Part shown: piece after piece, positions 12,905-23,909 of the stretch
Layout: each line of letters starts with the position of its first letter
How positions within the stretch are numbered: position 1 is the first letter of the stretch
Source of the DNA: Saccoglossus kowalevskii
Lineage: Eukaryota; Hemichordata; Enteropneusta; Harrimaniidae
NCBI RefSeq assembly: GCF_000003605.2
Contig: NW_003156733.1
Location: 284,282-316,894 of the forward strand
Length of the DNA: 32,613 nt
Reading direction: 5' to 3'
Notes under the pieces: model-generated
What the model saw: the letters and a program-made list of their open reading frames with translations, nothing else
Told to the model about the DNA's origin: nothing
Database searches by the model: none
Position numbers and translations under genes: made by a program

Positions 12905-13200
12905 ATTGCGAGATCTCGCGAGATGCATGAAAGACGCGCGTCGAACGTCTGCCGTAAAAATCGAACGATTTGATTTTGAACTCGAATTTCTTTATTTCGT
13001 AGCTCACATCGACCGGCCGATCTTCGACAGAGGAATATTGCTTCCGAATACCCTCAAATGTGGACAGCACATTATTAAGCATGGAAGTGTCCCCCAAAAT
13101 ACTTTCGCGTTTGTCGAATCCCACGCGATGTTTGACGACACTACGACGCTATGACCTTTGTTTGTCCTGTTTTCACGTTCGATTTCACGCATAACGCGTG
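12905..13200. other. GC-richer island with overlapping open frames, possible promoter or first exon
   Basis: About 300 bp with clearly more G+C and CpG than the flanks, starting at the TCTCGCGAGA palindrome. Three open frames overlap. A plus frame has an ATG at 12924-12929 and runs to a TGA near 13154 (about 76 codons, starting MKDARRTSAV). Two minus frames also pass through, one containing an internal ATG near 13083 with a residue pattern rich in K, E and F. Several overlapping frames are what a GC-rich segment gives by chance, so direction cannot be chosen. A CpG-rich promoter or first-exon region is the likeliest functional reading, and chance composition is the alternative. Confidence 0.3.
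12914..12923. promoter_or_regulatory. TCTCGCGAGA palindrome
   Basis: An exact TCTCGCGAGA, the palindromic element described at many CpG-rich, often bidirectional metazoan promoters. It overlaps a second palindrome, CGAGATCTCG, on its left. From base composition I estimate about 0.01 exact occurrences expected in a window this size. It sits at the edge of a GC-richer island, as expected if it marks a start site, but no transcript can be read from the sequence. Confidence 0.45.
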
Positions 13201-16200
13201 ATTCTCGCAGTGAACGGGAAATGGTATATTATGATATATTGTGACAGTAATAAATTTACAGACAAATAAACGTTTTATATGTATATGGATAACTCATAAA
13301 TTGTATTCTGTGTGAACTGTGAGATAAAATTGTTGTATCCCATTATCTTTTTTTGGAAGCATATATAAGTTAATACGTAGTATAGAGTCAATATATTTGA
13401 ATAACTGATTCGATCTGCGCATGTCCTTTTAATCACTGTGGGTCTGTGTTCATTACACACTATTTTCTTGGATGGTTAGTGAGCTGCAGTTGTGTGTTCT
13501 TAATGTGCCTGCAATTTATATATCTTGTTTGGTGTACTAAATAATAAGCAGAGTATTATATGTTTTTTTTTCACTTGTTGACACGAAAGGTTTGCAGCTA
13601 ATATACAAAAACTCTTGCATATATAAAGTGTATATATTCGAGCATACGTATATGTGTATCGGCTACCTGCAAATACCATATCACCAACTAATCGAACTCA
13701 CGCAAATCTGTAAAACTAATTACCACAATTGTACAATTCAAATAACTGCGCCTCTTATTCCACGGCACACGGGCAATATGTTCATGGTTTCATTATTTTG
13801 ATATGTATCATAGGTATCAGCGTATTTAATATGAATACACACAAGAGTGTACGCCCTGAATATTTGGAATGAACGCACTGGGTCGTATTTGATTTGTGTA
13901 ATGAACACACATTTGTATAATCTCTTCACGTATCAACAACTAGCGCTTATTAGTTTATACATTCCACGTGTATTAGACGGTTGGAATGAGACATCCACCC
14001 GAGAGATATAAATCCCGCATTGATTAACGTGGTACACTGACATTCATTTATTTCTAATTACAAACTGAGACAGACAAAGCAGAGGCATGTATCAGACATA
14101 TGGTGATAGAGTGTGATTAAATAATATACTGTCTCGTACAAATGAATGAAAAAAAATGACTTGTATTTATTCTTTTAGTAACACATACGGTGTGTTGCTG
14201 ACGTTTATGATGATTGTAATTTTCACTGTCCGAGAAAATGCCCGTTTGGTCTAAGAAGGTGAGGATGTATTGTTGAGTTTATATATGTATATATTCACGC
14301 GATGCCTGTATTACTATCGCTCATAGTAACGCGGTGGCTGTTCATACATTTACACATATGTAGACCTTTTATCCTGCTCAAATGGTATAAACAGAAATAA
14401 ATTTGCTCATAGTGTTTTGCGATTAGACAACACGCCGTACGTATTATAAATAATTGTTGGAATTGCAGCAAAATATTTTTTTATCGCAAAATAAAATATA
14501 TATTTCTATTTTTGAGATAAAATAACGCATAAATATTATTTCTTTCTGTGACATTTTATATATTTTGTATTTCCTTTTGGTTTTAAGACACTACTACGCC
14601 CGATGAATTTAATGGCTCGAATAGTTGGCGTTTTCTATCACCTTTAGCAAATGTATCGCTTTTCTCCCACAAAACATCTTGTAGTATATATGTTAATTAC
14701 TCTTACAACACTCTATAAACACGTTTTTTTCAATGTTGGGCTTATTTTCCAGTTCTTGGGTTCTTGTGGATTAATGAGGTGTCACTAGTAAGTGCAAATG
14801 TGACATTCGAAAAAAGATGTCGTGTATTTTATACTTCCTTTATAATCTACCATATAACAGTAAGACGAAGATCTTTACTTGTGACGGGAATATCTATCTT
14901 TAATAATTTAATCAGAGCAAAAATGTCGAAGAGAGAGAAACAATTCTGGAAACCATCATTGAATATAATCTGACTCGTACCAAAACATTCATTTCCACCA
15001 CAGTGGGACGTCTCAAACAACACAACCATATATCTATTTCAAAAAAATATGTGTGCTATAATTGTAGTAGCTGCACGCTCGAATGCTTATGTGGTGCAAT
15101 AAGTGTGCCCAGAAATATGGACAAAGGATTAAGCAATGATTAAGAAAAAATCAAAGTTTGTCATGTATTAACTGATCGCGAATAATGCCTAGGAAACCCC
15201 CCTAAAACAGAACGTATAATTATTGTTTAATGCAACCTTATTGCAAGCTTGATAAATTGACACGAGTTCAGCATCTGGTCTTAAATGATTACTGTAGATG
15301 TATTACCATATACATTTCAAATCAATCGACATTGGAGAATGACATGAATGTTTCACGTCAACCAATCGAGGGGATTGGGTTACATGCCTTTTCCCGATTA
15401 TTTTTCTACCGGTAATGACAAACAGAAAATAATAATTGTTTCTTGTTTTATCAATCGTGAAATATAAACCGGGATCATTTCTTACACATTTCGCTCTCTG
15501 CAGGAATTGGAAATAATGAATACATACAAATGGAAACATATTCATTACATGCATTCGCTGAATAATTCAGCTATAGAAAATGAAAAGCGAATTGTTCGAT
15601 CACATTTGATAAGTATTCATTTCGTCTAATGGGATTTGAATATATAATAGTAATAGCAAAGATGTTATTGACTGAACTTGGTAACTGATCCAACTGTTAC
15701 CTACTAGTGTATTGAATCCCCGAATCCCTAAACAATTAAATGTGCGCCGTCATTTCCCTGTAAGAGTGTTATTTAGTGCAATACTGATCCGTCTACACTG
15801 TTTAAACTTTCTTGAATACTAGATGTATTGTAAAATTTAACGAGAATTCACTTGTCTGAATTTAATCCATTTTATTTATAGCCGGCCACATATAGACAAG
15901 AGGAATAGTCTAAAAACATCATAAAGCGGCGTTCCAAACATGACAAGTCGACGAAAAATATGACGAATATAAAAAATAAAAACATGTGGATAATGTATCT
16001 TGAATAACGTATATTATGTTTGTTTCAGTTTTCAGTGATCATATACAAACATCAAACAGTTTTACCAATGTTTCCTCCCATGCAAGCTGTTGTGTCACTC
16101 CTGATATTCAAGTTCATGTCTCAATCAATATGTCCCGTTGCCCACAGAAGATTGGTGAGTCAAAATACCAAGATCAGGAGTAAGACGGTGCGATACCACG

Positions 16201-17060
16201 GCTTTATCTTATATGCTTTCGCGATCTACATGTGCTGGTGCGCTGAAGTACCAGGAATACTTTAAATTTTACATAGGATCTGTAACTGTGTTAAATTAAT
16301 TAAACTAACTTTATATTTTGTATATATGCGGTTTTAGTGTACGAAGTTATAACACAATTCCCAAATCAGTAAGTAAAACACGTCGGTGAATACGTAACGG
16401 CTAGCACGGTTTAACATTTCTATAAGCTAAGACTAAGATATCCTTAGATAATAATATTTATTTACAATGATTTACAAGGCAAAAACAAAAAGGTCGCAAC
16501 ACTTATTTAGTAACATCTAGGCATAACTGGACCCTGGTTTGTTTGACTACATGCTCTATGCCTGATACATTAAGGCCAAGGATAAACAAATTCAAGTTCA
16601 CTTTGACATGCCAAACAAACTTTTGGCAGTTTTCTTATGTATTTAACACATTCAACCCACTGACTACTCTGAATTGCTGCATGTTTAATACATTAGAATG
16701 ATACCCTAAAATTTACCAAATTACTGCAGACGTTTACCTGTCTTGTCACCTCAGATTGTCTAAACATAAAACAAAGGGAAGAGTAAACGGTGCCCAACAT
16801 TCTAAACCAGAATTTTAACACGAGCATAATCTTATAAACCCACAATCGCCACATGCAATCGGTGACAGACGCCAGCATATGACGCCAATAAGCATTATCC
16901 TGACGTGAGAGCGTTAATGGCCGTCGCATCATGATCGCCGACAACAGCAAATTACGTAAACTATTTGTCCTCATAAAATGAACAGAGTAAAGAGAATCAA
17001 TTACTGACAATTTTGCATTCTCTAACATTTGGCTGAGACTGGAAATTACTGTTTTTAACG
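13201..17060. other. Non-coding stretch, no gene supported
   Basis: No gene, RNA gene or repeat of note. The only long frame is a 111-codon minus-strand ORF at 16693-17028, within chance expectation. If the terminal exon proposed at 17068-17096 is right, this ORF would lie in the 3' untranslated region. A minus-strand AATAAA (plus TTTATT at 16457-16462) would be a possible polyadenylation signal about 0.6 kb beyond the proposed stop. Confidence 0.5.
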
Positions 17061-17067
17061 AGACCGT

Positions 17068-17096
17068 TTATTGTTTGTACTCTCTAATGAAGGGTT
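17068..17096 (-). CDS. Candidate terminal exon of the minus-strand gene
   Basis: On the minus strand a strong acceptor, TCTTTCTCCTCAG, precedes AACCCTTCATTAGAG. Joined to the exon at 17732-17940, the split codon becomes GAA and the frame reads E-PFIREYKQ followed by a TAA stop at 17068-17070. The reading frame fits without adjustment, which has a one-in-three chance of happening anyway, and the exon is too short for codon statistics. The intron would be 635 bp. Other downstream exons are possible, so this is a hypothesis resting on the acceptor and the phase match. Confidence 0.25.
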
Positions 17097-17490
17097 CTGA
17101 GGAGAAAGATACTTATTCGAAGTACAGGTTTCCTGAATTTCTTATGGCTACAAAAAACGCTATTTAAGACGCTCCAGTTGATCGCCGTTTTTTAAAAATG
17201 GAAACGAAATTTACACGGACACTTGAGCACACTGTTAACACATGCCAAGAGCGATCGGTACAGTTTTATATCAGGTTACAGGTTTATAGAGTTGTAAATC
17301 TCGAGATTGCTTTACCACGTCTAGGTATAGTATCGAAATCATCGACCTTTGCTTTTCAGTGAGATGACTGTAAGCCTGTGAAATGAATGTGTGCGCGGAA
17401 CTGACGCCAGTTTTAGCGCGCGGGAGCTTTAACATGAGATTTTAGGATGAGTTTTAATAGTCTGATCGATGGCGTCATCAGGCTGTTGGA

Positions 17491-17514
17491 TCGTTCTACC
17501 TCGTTCTACCTCGT
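17491..17514 (+). repeat. Short tandem repeat, unit TCGTTCTACC
   Basis: Two perfect copies of TCGTTCTACC plus a partial third (TCGT). It lies inside the putative last intron of the minus-strand gene. Confidence 0.85.
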
Positions 17515-17692
17515 TTATATATATACATTTCTACAACCAACTGCGTCACACATTTATCAGTCAAGTCCTAGCTATATATTTGTAGCAATGCCTTATTGAA
17601 AATTGCATGACGAGAAACAAGAATGAGTTAGATGGTGGATTTGATAACATACCCGGACTGCATTACCCGAAACATTAAAATAACTACCAAAT

Positions 17693-17714
17693 GTATATAT
17701 ATATATATATATAA
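17693..17714 (+). repeat. (TA)n microsatellite beside a splice donor
   Basis: About eleven TA dinucleotides. On the minus strand the tract begins within about 20 bases downstream of the donor GTTAGTAG of the exon at 17732-17940. A length-variable tract this close to a 5' splice site could affect splicing; that is inference. Confidence 0.85.
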
Positions 17715-17731
17715 ATATAAATGCTACTAAC

Positions 17732-17940
17732 CGTTGGCATTAGGTCGAACCTTTAAATCCGGATTTTCCATGATGGCTCGCAACACCTTGCCATGATCGC
17801 TGCTGATTCCACCAAGATCATCGCTGCCTAGCTCGATCTCCTCCAGCATGACATCGGTATTGAACAACTGCTTTGCTTTCCCTCTGATTTTCTCTCCCAA
17901 TTCCCTTTTGACGTTTTCTCCAGGTTCAACTGTGTAGTTG
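17732..17940 (-). CDS. Internal coding exon of an unrecognised protein (69 whole codons)
   Basis: This is the best-supported coding segment. On the minus strand the acceptor TTCCTTTTCATTACTGACAG precedes the exon and the donor G|GTTAGTAG follows it. One frame is open throughout, the other two have stops, and in-frame TAA TAA lies just upstream in the intron. The exon starts with the last base of a split codon and ends with the first base of another (209 bp). G or C occupies the third position in 37 of 69 codons, against about 36% background. The peptide starts NYTVEPGENVKRELGEK, has a basic/acidic, probably helical stretch at residues 8-26 ending GKAKQLF, an acidic patch EEIELGSDD at 33-41, and ends VLRAIMENPDLKVRPNAN. 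It has no cysteine, tryptophan or membrane segment. The start (VEPGENV) recalls Ig or SEA domain edges, but not enough to assign. I do not recognise the family. It may have flanking exons at 17068-17096 and near 20130. Confidence 0.65.
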
Positions 17941-18169
17941 CTGTCAGTAATGAAAAGGAATTATTAACAATCAATGTCACATTCGTAGATAGCGAGGTGT
18001 CTATTACACACTAGTGGGAAGTGACGGACTTGGAATCACAAATTAGTAATCTTACAGCAACCATTGGAATTAGGCCGCTTCTTACTCGTGATTAAATGAA
18101 CACTATGGTATTGATTGTTAAAGACATTAAATACGTAAATTTCTATAATCATAGCAGATCAAATATATT

Positions 18170-19080
18170 TTATGTGTATGGTATCATGTTCCTGGTATTA
18201 TCACAATTAATTATGTTAATACGTTCACATGATATGGTAATGCATTTATGATATCATGAGGTGTGATAACCTATATACAAGATTATATAAGACGTAAATA
18301 TCTTATGGTAAGATGTATACAAAATAGTATGTGTATGGCAACATATAAATGGATTATGGTAACATATAAATGGGTTATGGTAACATATAAATGAGTCACG
18401 GTAACATATATATAAATAGGGTATGGTAACATATAAATGAGTCACGGTAACATATAAATAGGTTATGGTAACATATAAATGGGTGATGGTAACATATAAC
18501 ATGGTTATAGTAACATATAAATAGGCTACGGTAACATATAAACGGGTTATCGCGATGTATACAGGGATAGAACAGCATATAACCGGGTTGTTGTGATAAC
18601 ATGAACAAACAATGATGTCACATACACGGGTTGAGGGTATTTGTACAGAGAGTATGATAATATTTAGTTTGGTATGATAACACACGTACTGTTCATGGTA
18701 CCACGTATACAGATTAATACCCAATGGGAGTTGCTAACATCTGCATATTATGAATGCATGTAAGTAAACGTTGATATCACCGCGGCTACAATAGCTTGCT
18801 TTGCACATTGGTTGACGCAAATGATGTAAAAACACTATAATAGTTATGATAACTAAAATGTGACTTATAATATAATTGAACGAGTTATGATTACATGTAC
18901 ATGGTTATGAAAACATGTAAATTAGCCAAAATAGTATGCGCATAATTTATGAAAACATAAAACCTGGTTATGCAAACAAGTAAATAGCCTATGCGTGAAT
19001 CTCAAATAGGGTATGATGAGATGAACATCGTTGTAACTTATTACATAAAACATGACGACAAGAACAGGGTGGATTACCGT
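18170..19080. repeat. Decayed minisatellite, outer limits
   Basis: On both sides of the regular array, diverged units of the same kind continue (for example GTTATGATTACATGTACATG and GGTTATGCAAACAAGTAAAT near 18890-18990, and GTGTGATAACCTATATACAA near 18260). The array was probably once close to 900 bp and has decayed from its edges inward. Boundaries are approximate. Confidence 0.5.
18339..18560. repeat. 21-bp minisatellite, about 10 copies
   Basis: The unit is roughly AACATATAAATRGGTTATGG plus a final T. Copies start near 18339, 18361, 18382, 18403, 18428, 18449, 18470, 18491, 18512 and 18533. Spacing is almost always 21 bp, with one copy carrying an extra TA-rich insertion. Because 21 is a multiple of three and the unit lacks stops in two minus-strand frames, the array creates a 156-codon open frame with a YVTITHL-like heptapeptide. 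That frame extends into decayed flanks and shows no sign of being a gene. The array lies in the putative first intron of the minus-strand gene. Confidence 0.85.
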
Positions 19081-19585
19081 ATACTCGAAAGATTATACGT
19101 CTCATTTGCCGAATAATGCTTGTGATGAGATTCTATGATTGCGAACAAGTTTTCTTACTTAAACTAAAATCTCACGCATTATCAATCTTTGTCGGGACTT
19201 GGGATTTACATGTTTTGGATTTACAAGTGCTTATCAGCCAATCAGCGTACTCGGCTTTTACTGATACAATACTTTAGGAGTTGCATTATATTAGTTCAGT
19301 GCAATTTAAGGGGACAGCGATGCTGCATTTGTGTGGATTAGTTCTAACATATTACATGACTAAGAAGAAGTTTGTCATCAATGTGATCAACGAAAAATTC
19401 AAATTCGACATGATATTAGATAAGACTTTCTTGGGATTATTCAAATTTAAAAATAACCATTTTCGGGGAAAAATACAATACAAAAGGAATATTCTATATT
19501 CTATGAACATTCTATGGAGTGTCAGTGTTTCTAGCCACATGTAAGTCCATATTTGCATAATTTGCATTATGATTGACTTTTTAAG

Positions 19586-19770
19586 TCGTCACAGAAATGT
19601 GTATATTTATGAAATATGAGGTATCGAGTGGATGATCGATGACAAATAATATAACAACAATTCACAGTACTTGAACTATTTATATAACTTGCATCCTTAT
19701 TAAAAAATGTTATAATATATGAATAATAGATAATTGTGTATATTGAGTAATATGTCCCTGAATATAGTCA
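19586..19770 (+). repeat. Duplicated segment, copy 1
   Basis: About 185 bp that recur roughly 230 bp downstream in the same orientation. Shared stretches include GAGGTATCGAGTGGATGATC, ACAACAATTCACAGTAC and TTGAGTAATATGTCCCTGAA. Differences are scattered substitutions and small indels, so the duplication is not recent. No coding frame is preserved. Confidence 0.85.
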
Positions 19771-19816
19771 TTTTCTATTTGAGTACACTTAATTGTGAAT
19801 AATCTGAACACGAATG

Positions 19817-20009
19817 TCGTCCGGCACACCTGTACATTTATGAAAAGTGAGGTATCGAGTGGATGATCGATGATAAATAATGGAACAACAATTCACAGTA
19901 CATGAACTATTTATATAACATTAATCCTTATTAAAAATGTTATATTATATGAATAATTCATAACGTATATTGAGTAATATGTCCCTGAATATTTCTCGAA
20001 AGCATTTTT
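19817..20009 (+). repeat. Duplicated segment, copy 2, running into the gap
   Basis: Second copy of the segment at 19586-19770, same orientation, followed directly by the N gap. The tandem arrangement suggests the gap may hold further copies that the assembler could not resolve. Confidence 0.85.
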
Positions 20010-20059
20010 NNNNNNNNNNNNNNNNNNNNNNNNNNNNNNNNNNNNNNNNNNNNNNNNNN
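20010..20059. other. Assembly gap of exactly 50 N
   Basis: Fifty N. A round number usually marks a placeholder of unknown true length. It follows a tandemly duplicated segment, a typical cause of assembly collapse. Confidence 0.98.
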
Positions 20060-20127
20060 GGGAATGCTGAAATCCAAAATGTTTAGAACAGAATCAGCGA
20101 ACTTCTTTGCGTGGAGTCCGGTCATAC

Positions 20128-20173
20128 TCTGGTGGCATTATTATTAGAGGACGCTTACGCGCGTAACTATTTC
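20128..20173 (-). CDS. Candidate first or upstream exon of the minus-strand gene
   Basis: On the minus strand a pyrimidine-rich acceptor (TTTTTCATCCTACCATATTAG, written here in its last 20 bases as TTTTCATCCTACCATATTAG) is followed by a 46-bp open segment ending at CCAGA|GTATGA, a fair donor. Its frame ends with two bases, GA, which join the leading C of the exon at 17732-17940 to give an aspartate. It could also be a first exon without the acceptor: the ATG at 20136-20138 has A at -3 and would give M-P-P-D before NYTVEP. The phase match is suggestive only. The frame also continues through the donor to a TGA near 20097, so a terminal exon of another gene is an alternative. The intron would contain the minisatellite, the duplication and the gap. 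Confidence 0.18.
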
Positions 20174-20276
20174 CTAATATGGTAGGATGAAAAATACCCC
20201 GTAAAATACCGCAAAAATACAGCACACTGTACCTTACGGCATTACGGTGACAGATGTATAATAATAAAAAGTACAT

Positions 20277-22801
20277 ATTTAGTGCTAAAACACGGTTTTG
20301 TTCGTTGCGACTAGCTTAGCCGAAACAATATTATTGAATTGGAATCTTGGATAGCAATACTTTACTATACCCTGTGATTGGCTATGACAGGGCGGTATAC
20401 AGAGTTAAACGCCAAGGTATTCTGGCGAGTGATCGTTCCAAGCCTTGACTGTCACTGTTCTCCACCCTTGACTTTTTCATAAGCAAATTGCAAGTACAAG
20501 TTTATTTTTTTGGGAACTACGTGGGAAAGTTACGACACTGTCATCTAGAAAAAGGGGATTTCCCACATTATTGTATTGTTCCCACAAAGGAAGTTTAACT
20601 CGGGTGTACCAATAACAAGTTCGTCATTGTTGATAGTTGGTGAAGACATATACCCCATACATCAATTGTAATTATACAATTGATACATCCCTAGATGTTT
20701 CATAGCAAGGTTCAGTAGAACTTGTCTTAGTAGTAGTGTAATAACATACCCACCAAGAAGTACGCTCAATATATGTTCTTGATTACATTTCTAACTAAAT
20801 ATATACGTACATATTGTGTATTCCCATAACTCCCTCCACGTGATACCGAATCTGCCCAACGTTTATATTCAAGAAAGATTATTATTAAGTCGTAGCATCA
20901 CGTTTGATTAAATGTTAATCACTCCCACGTATCGGATTGTCATTCGATTCGACGTCTATATTTATGTTTGACATTTAATTTCTTAGCGTAGTATGTATAT
21001 TTTCTACTCTGACTTTTTCCCGATGTGACTTAGTACAGTCTCGAATAATAGACAATTGTATCTATGCTTGCAATGTTATTGAAAAGAATAAACTTACAAT
21101 ACAATTGCCCATCAAGGCATAACCCGGCCGCGCGACGTGAACCCTTACTGATTAAAATTGCATCGGAGTGTGATATGAGTAAATAGTACCTGTAACATGT
21201 GTCACATGTACTCTGCTCGAATCATCTTTCACTTGTCCGTGTCGGGACGAATTGATAAAAGTGTATGCTAAGATAATGTACATTCTTTTGCGTTGCGTTT
21301 TTTTTCCGCGGAGATGCGAATTTCGATATCGATTGTGATTGATGTTATTTCAGATTTAAGATGCTTGTTACTGTTTTCCACATATAATATCCCACAGAAG
21401 CGGGTACTACTTTCAATCCTTGCCTTTAAACTCTGCCCAAAAGTAGCACTTAACATGTGAGTAGATATACCGACAGTATTAACTATTTGATACATAAAAA
21501 AAAGTAGTAATTATTGGACGATGTGTTGATAACACTGGCTGATATCGCTATTAATCATGGTTCTTTGACAACGCATGATCAAAGTCAAGTATGAAATAGT
21601 ACATAATGGATATAAAGCAATCGACATTATTCTGACGACTTATCTTGTGTACATACAGAATGTACATACGATTGGCATGCAGTGAAGCGCACTCACTATA
21701 TAACCGAGGGAACAAAAACGTGACGATTTCTTGTTTTTAAGCGCGCCAAGGGTACTGCGACTGTGGTTGATGTCTTGTACAGTAATTCTATAAAGTTAGA
21801 AAGTGTTTCCGCAGGAATATTAATTGAACAAGGCGGTACGTAACAAAACCGGAAGATGAGCATCACAAACGCACAGCATACTTGCAACGAACAAGCTAAT
21901 TTGTGTGTAGTTATAGCAGGGGCTCCAAATAAAAAAAACAAATTCTAATTTTAGAATTTCGGTTTCAGTTTACAGAGTTAAAGCAATCTATTTGTATAGA
22001 AGGAAGCCCCCTGTTCTCTTTGCTTTGTGGCCTGCATACTAGGCGTCACAATATTGTCTTTGAAAGGACAATCGAGAATGAAGTAAGTCTCATTTCTATG
22101 TAAAATAGGCGAAATATGTCAAGTGATTGTATGCCACAATTACAATTGTGATGTTTTCATACGAAGCATTATTCGCCACCGCCATCTGAGTATACACATA
22201 ACAATGAGTCTAAAATTAGAATTGTCTACCTAGTTTGTGAGCAAAATCTCGGAAGCTGATTGAAAAAAACCGCGATCAATATAAGTTTATCCGAAAGCCA
22301 TACGTCCAAAGAGATTAAATATTGTATCATTTGAGACCTGTGGGCGGAAAACAACATTGGAATATGGTTTTTTCTAGTAAATTAATTTCAGGTTTATAGC
22401 TTTACTGTAACGGGGGAGAAGGCTTTTTCAAGTCATAGTCGATTTTTCAACGCCATTTTTTGTGATGTATGGGCAAGGTTAATGATGCGAGCATTGAGAA
22501 GACAAATTAGCCTACGTTCAATGCAATCAAAAATCTAGGTTGTTCAAGCTCAACGCTTTCCATGCGCAGCCGTGATCACAAAGCAAATACCCAGGTCGAC
22601 AATAAGACACATTGGGAAATAAAATATTGAGGACAATTTAATGTACCTAAACAATCAGTGCACACCGGAATTGGAAATACAACTAAATGAGATGAAGTTA
22701 GGATGACTAACTTTCTAATCACTTTGTATTTTTGTTTCTTCGTAGCTGTATTTTGTTTTGCAAACAGTTACATTTGTGTTTACCTGTCGTTTGGCTTAGA
22801 A
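20277..22801. other. Non-coding stretch, no gene supported
   Basis: Only chance-length open frames. One short perfect inverted repeat, AAATTCTA/TAGAATTT with a 4-base loop, lies at 21940-21959. No RNA gene or larger repeat was found. Confidence 0.55.
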
Positions 22802-22872
22802 GCAAATGGCCGCCGAGTTCTCGATGAAAGTGAGGATGTCTCGTCCTCGACGAGATCTCGGCGGCCATTTGC
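22802..22872. other. 71-bp hairpin with 22-nt arms
   Basis: The left arm, GCAAATGGCCGCCGAGTTCT plus CG (22802-22823), and the right arm (22851-22872) are reverse complements at 21 of 22 positions. The 27-base interior holds a second small stem, GAGGA/TCCTC. As RNA it would fold stably on either strand, with length and arm size like an animal pre-miRNA. As DNA it could be a small foldback transposon or a pair of inverted YY1-like sites (AAATGGCCG). No target duplication flanks it. The perfect arms in otherwise AT-rich DNA are observed; the function is not known. Confidence 0.6.
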
Positions 22873-23763
22873 CTTTCACGTAAAGTTATTCACAATCTGG
22901 TAGTTTCGGTCTTATACAATAAAGATTTAGACTTAAAATAGGAATGTAGATTTAGTGTGATGCTTACTGTAACATTTTGAACGCTTGCACCGAGCATCAT
23001 GGGATTCGTGTTACGATTTACTACGCAAGATAATTGACTGCCGTATTTATTTGCACCTACAAAGAAATTGATGATCTTATCAAACCACACGAGCGGAAGG
23101 CTACGCAACAGAATTTAGATTACAAAATAATATTACTCAGACAAGCTTTGAAATTAAATTGCGACTGTTCTCAAACGTGAGATTTGACTACATTCAAATA
23201 TCCGTCCCTGACTACACAAGTACAACGAGTGACAGAATAAGCGTTTACCTCATGTGTATGACGCCTGTCTGGAGGCACGTGTAATTGCACTGTCTTTGTG
23301 TTTCGATATCAGCTACCAAGACTCATCCCGGCGTCAGCAGTTTTGTAATTTTACGTACATCCTTGTGAAATATTGTGAAAGGCTTCAGTCACAGTTGACA
23401 CAGACAGGACAAATATCGCAGCGCACTTAACACGCGTACATGAAGATCATTAACTCTGTCAGCACGTACTATTATGTTCCATGCTGCGGTAGTATTAGTT
23501 GCGTATTGAAAAGTCATATGTAACCACAGAATTTGGAACACGATACATTTAGTAGTTATATGTCAGCATATATTAGGTTAGTCCAAGTAGATGAGAGCAC
23601 ATAACCCAAATATTGAATTACGGACATCAAACGCAAACACACATCTCTAATGTCGCACTTAAAAACACACGAACCTTCTGCTAGACATGTCGCAAAAAAC
23701 AGATGTTGCTCGTTCTTATGGCATACACTATCACAATGCATGCATAAAATAATCTGTAGTAAC
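22873..23763. other. Non-coding stretch, no gene supported
   Basis: Chance-length frames only, without domain, splice or repeat signals I can support. Confidence 0.5.
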
Positions 23764-23765
23764 AT

Positions 23766-23853
<88 letters not shown>

Positions 23854-23854
23854 T

Positions 23855-23909
<55 letters not shown>
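23764..23909 (+). repeat. (TTTA)n microsatellite, about 36 copies
   Basis: A nearly perfect 146-bp tetranucleotide array with one missing T near 23852. It creates an artificial reading frame of repeating FIYL. Allele length is likely to vary. Confidence 0.97.

Noticed and set aside
16693-17028. 111-codon minus-strand open frame
   Set aside because: Length within chance expectation, no recognisable domain; it may be 3' untranslated sequence of the candidate gene.
18254-18724. 156-codon minus-strand open frame with heptapeptide repeats
   Set aside because: It is produced by the 21-bp period of the minisatellite and continues into decayed units; no signal, domain or splice support.
23650-23853. 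Plus-strand frame ending in FIYL repeats
   Set aside because: Artefact of the (TTTA)n array; the minus-strand frame at 25963-26208 is the same effect from (TAAA)n.
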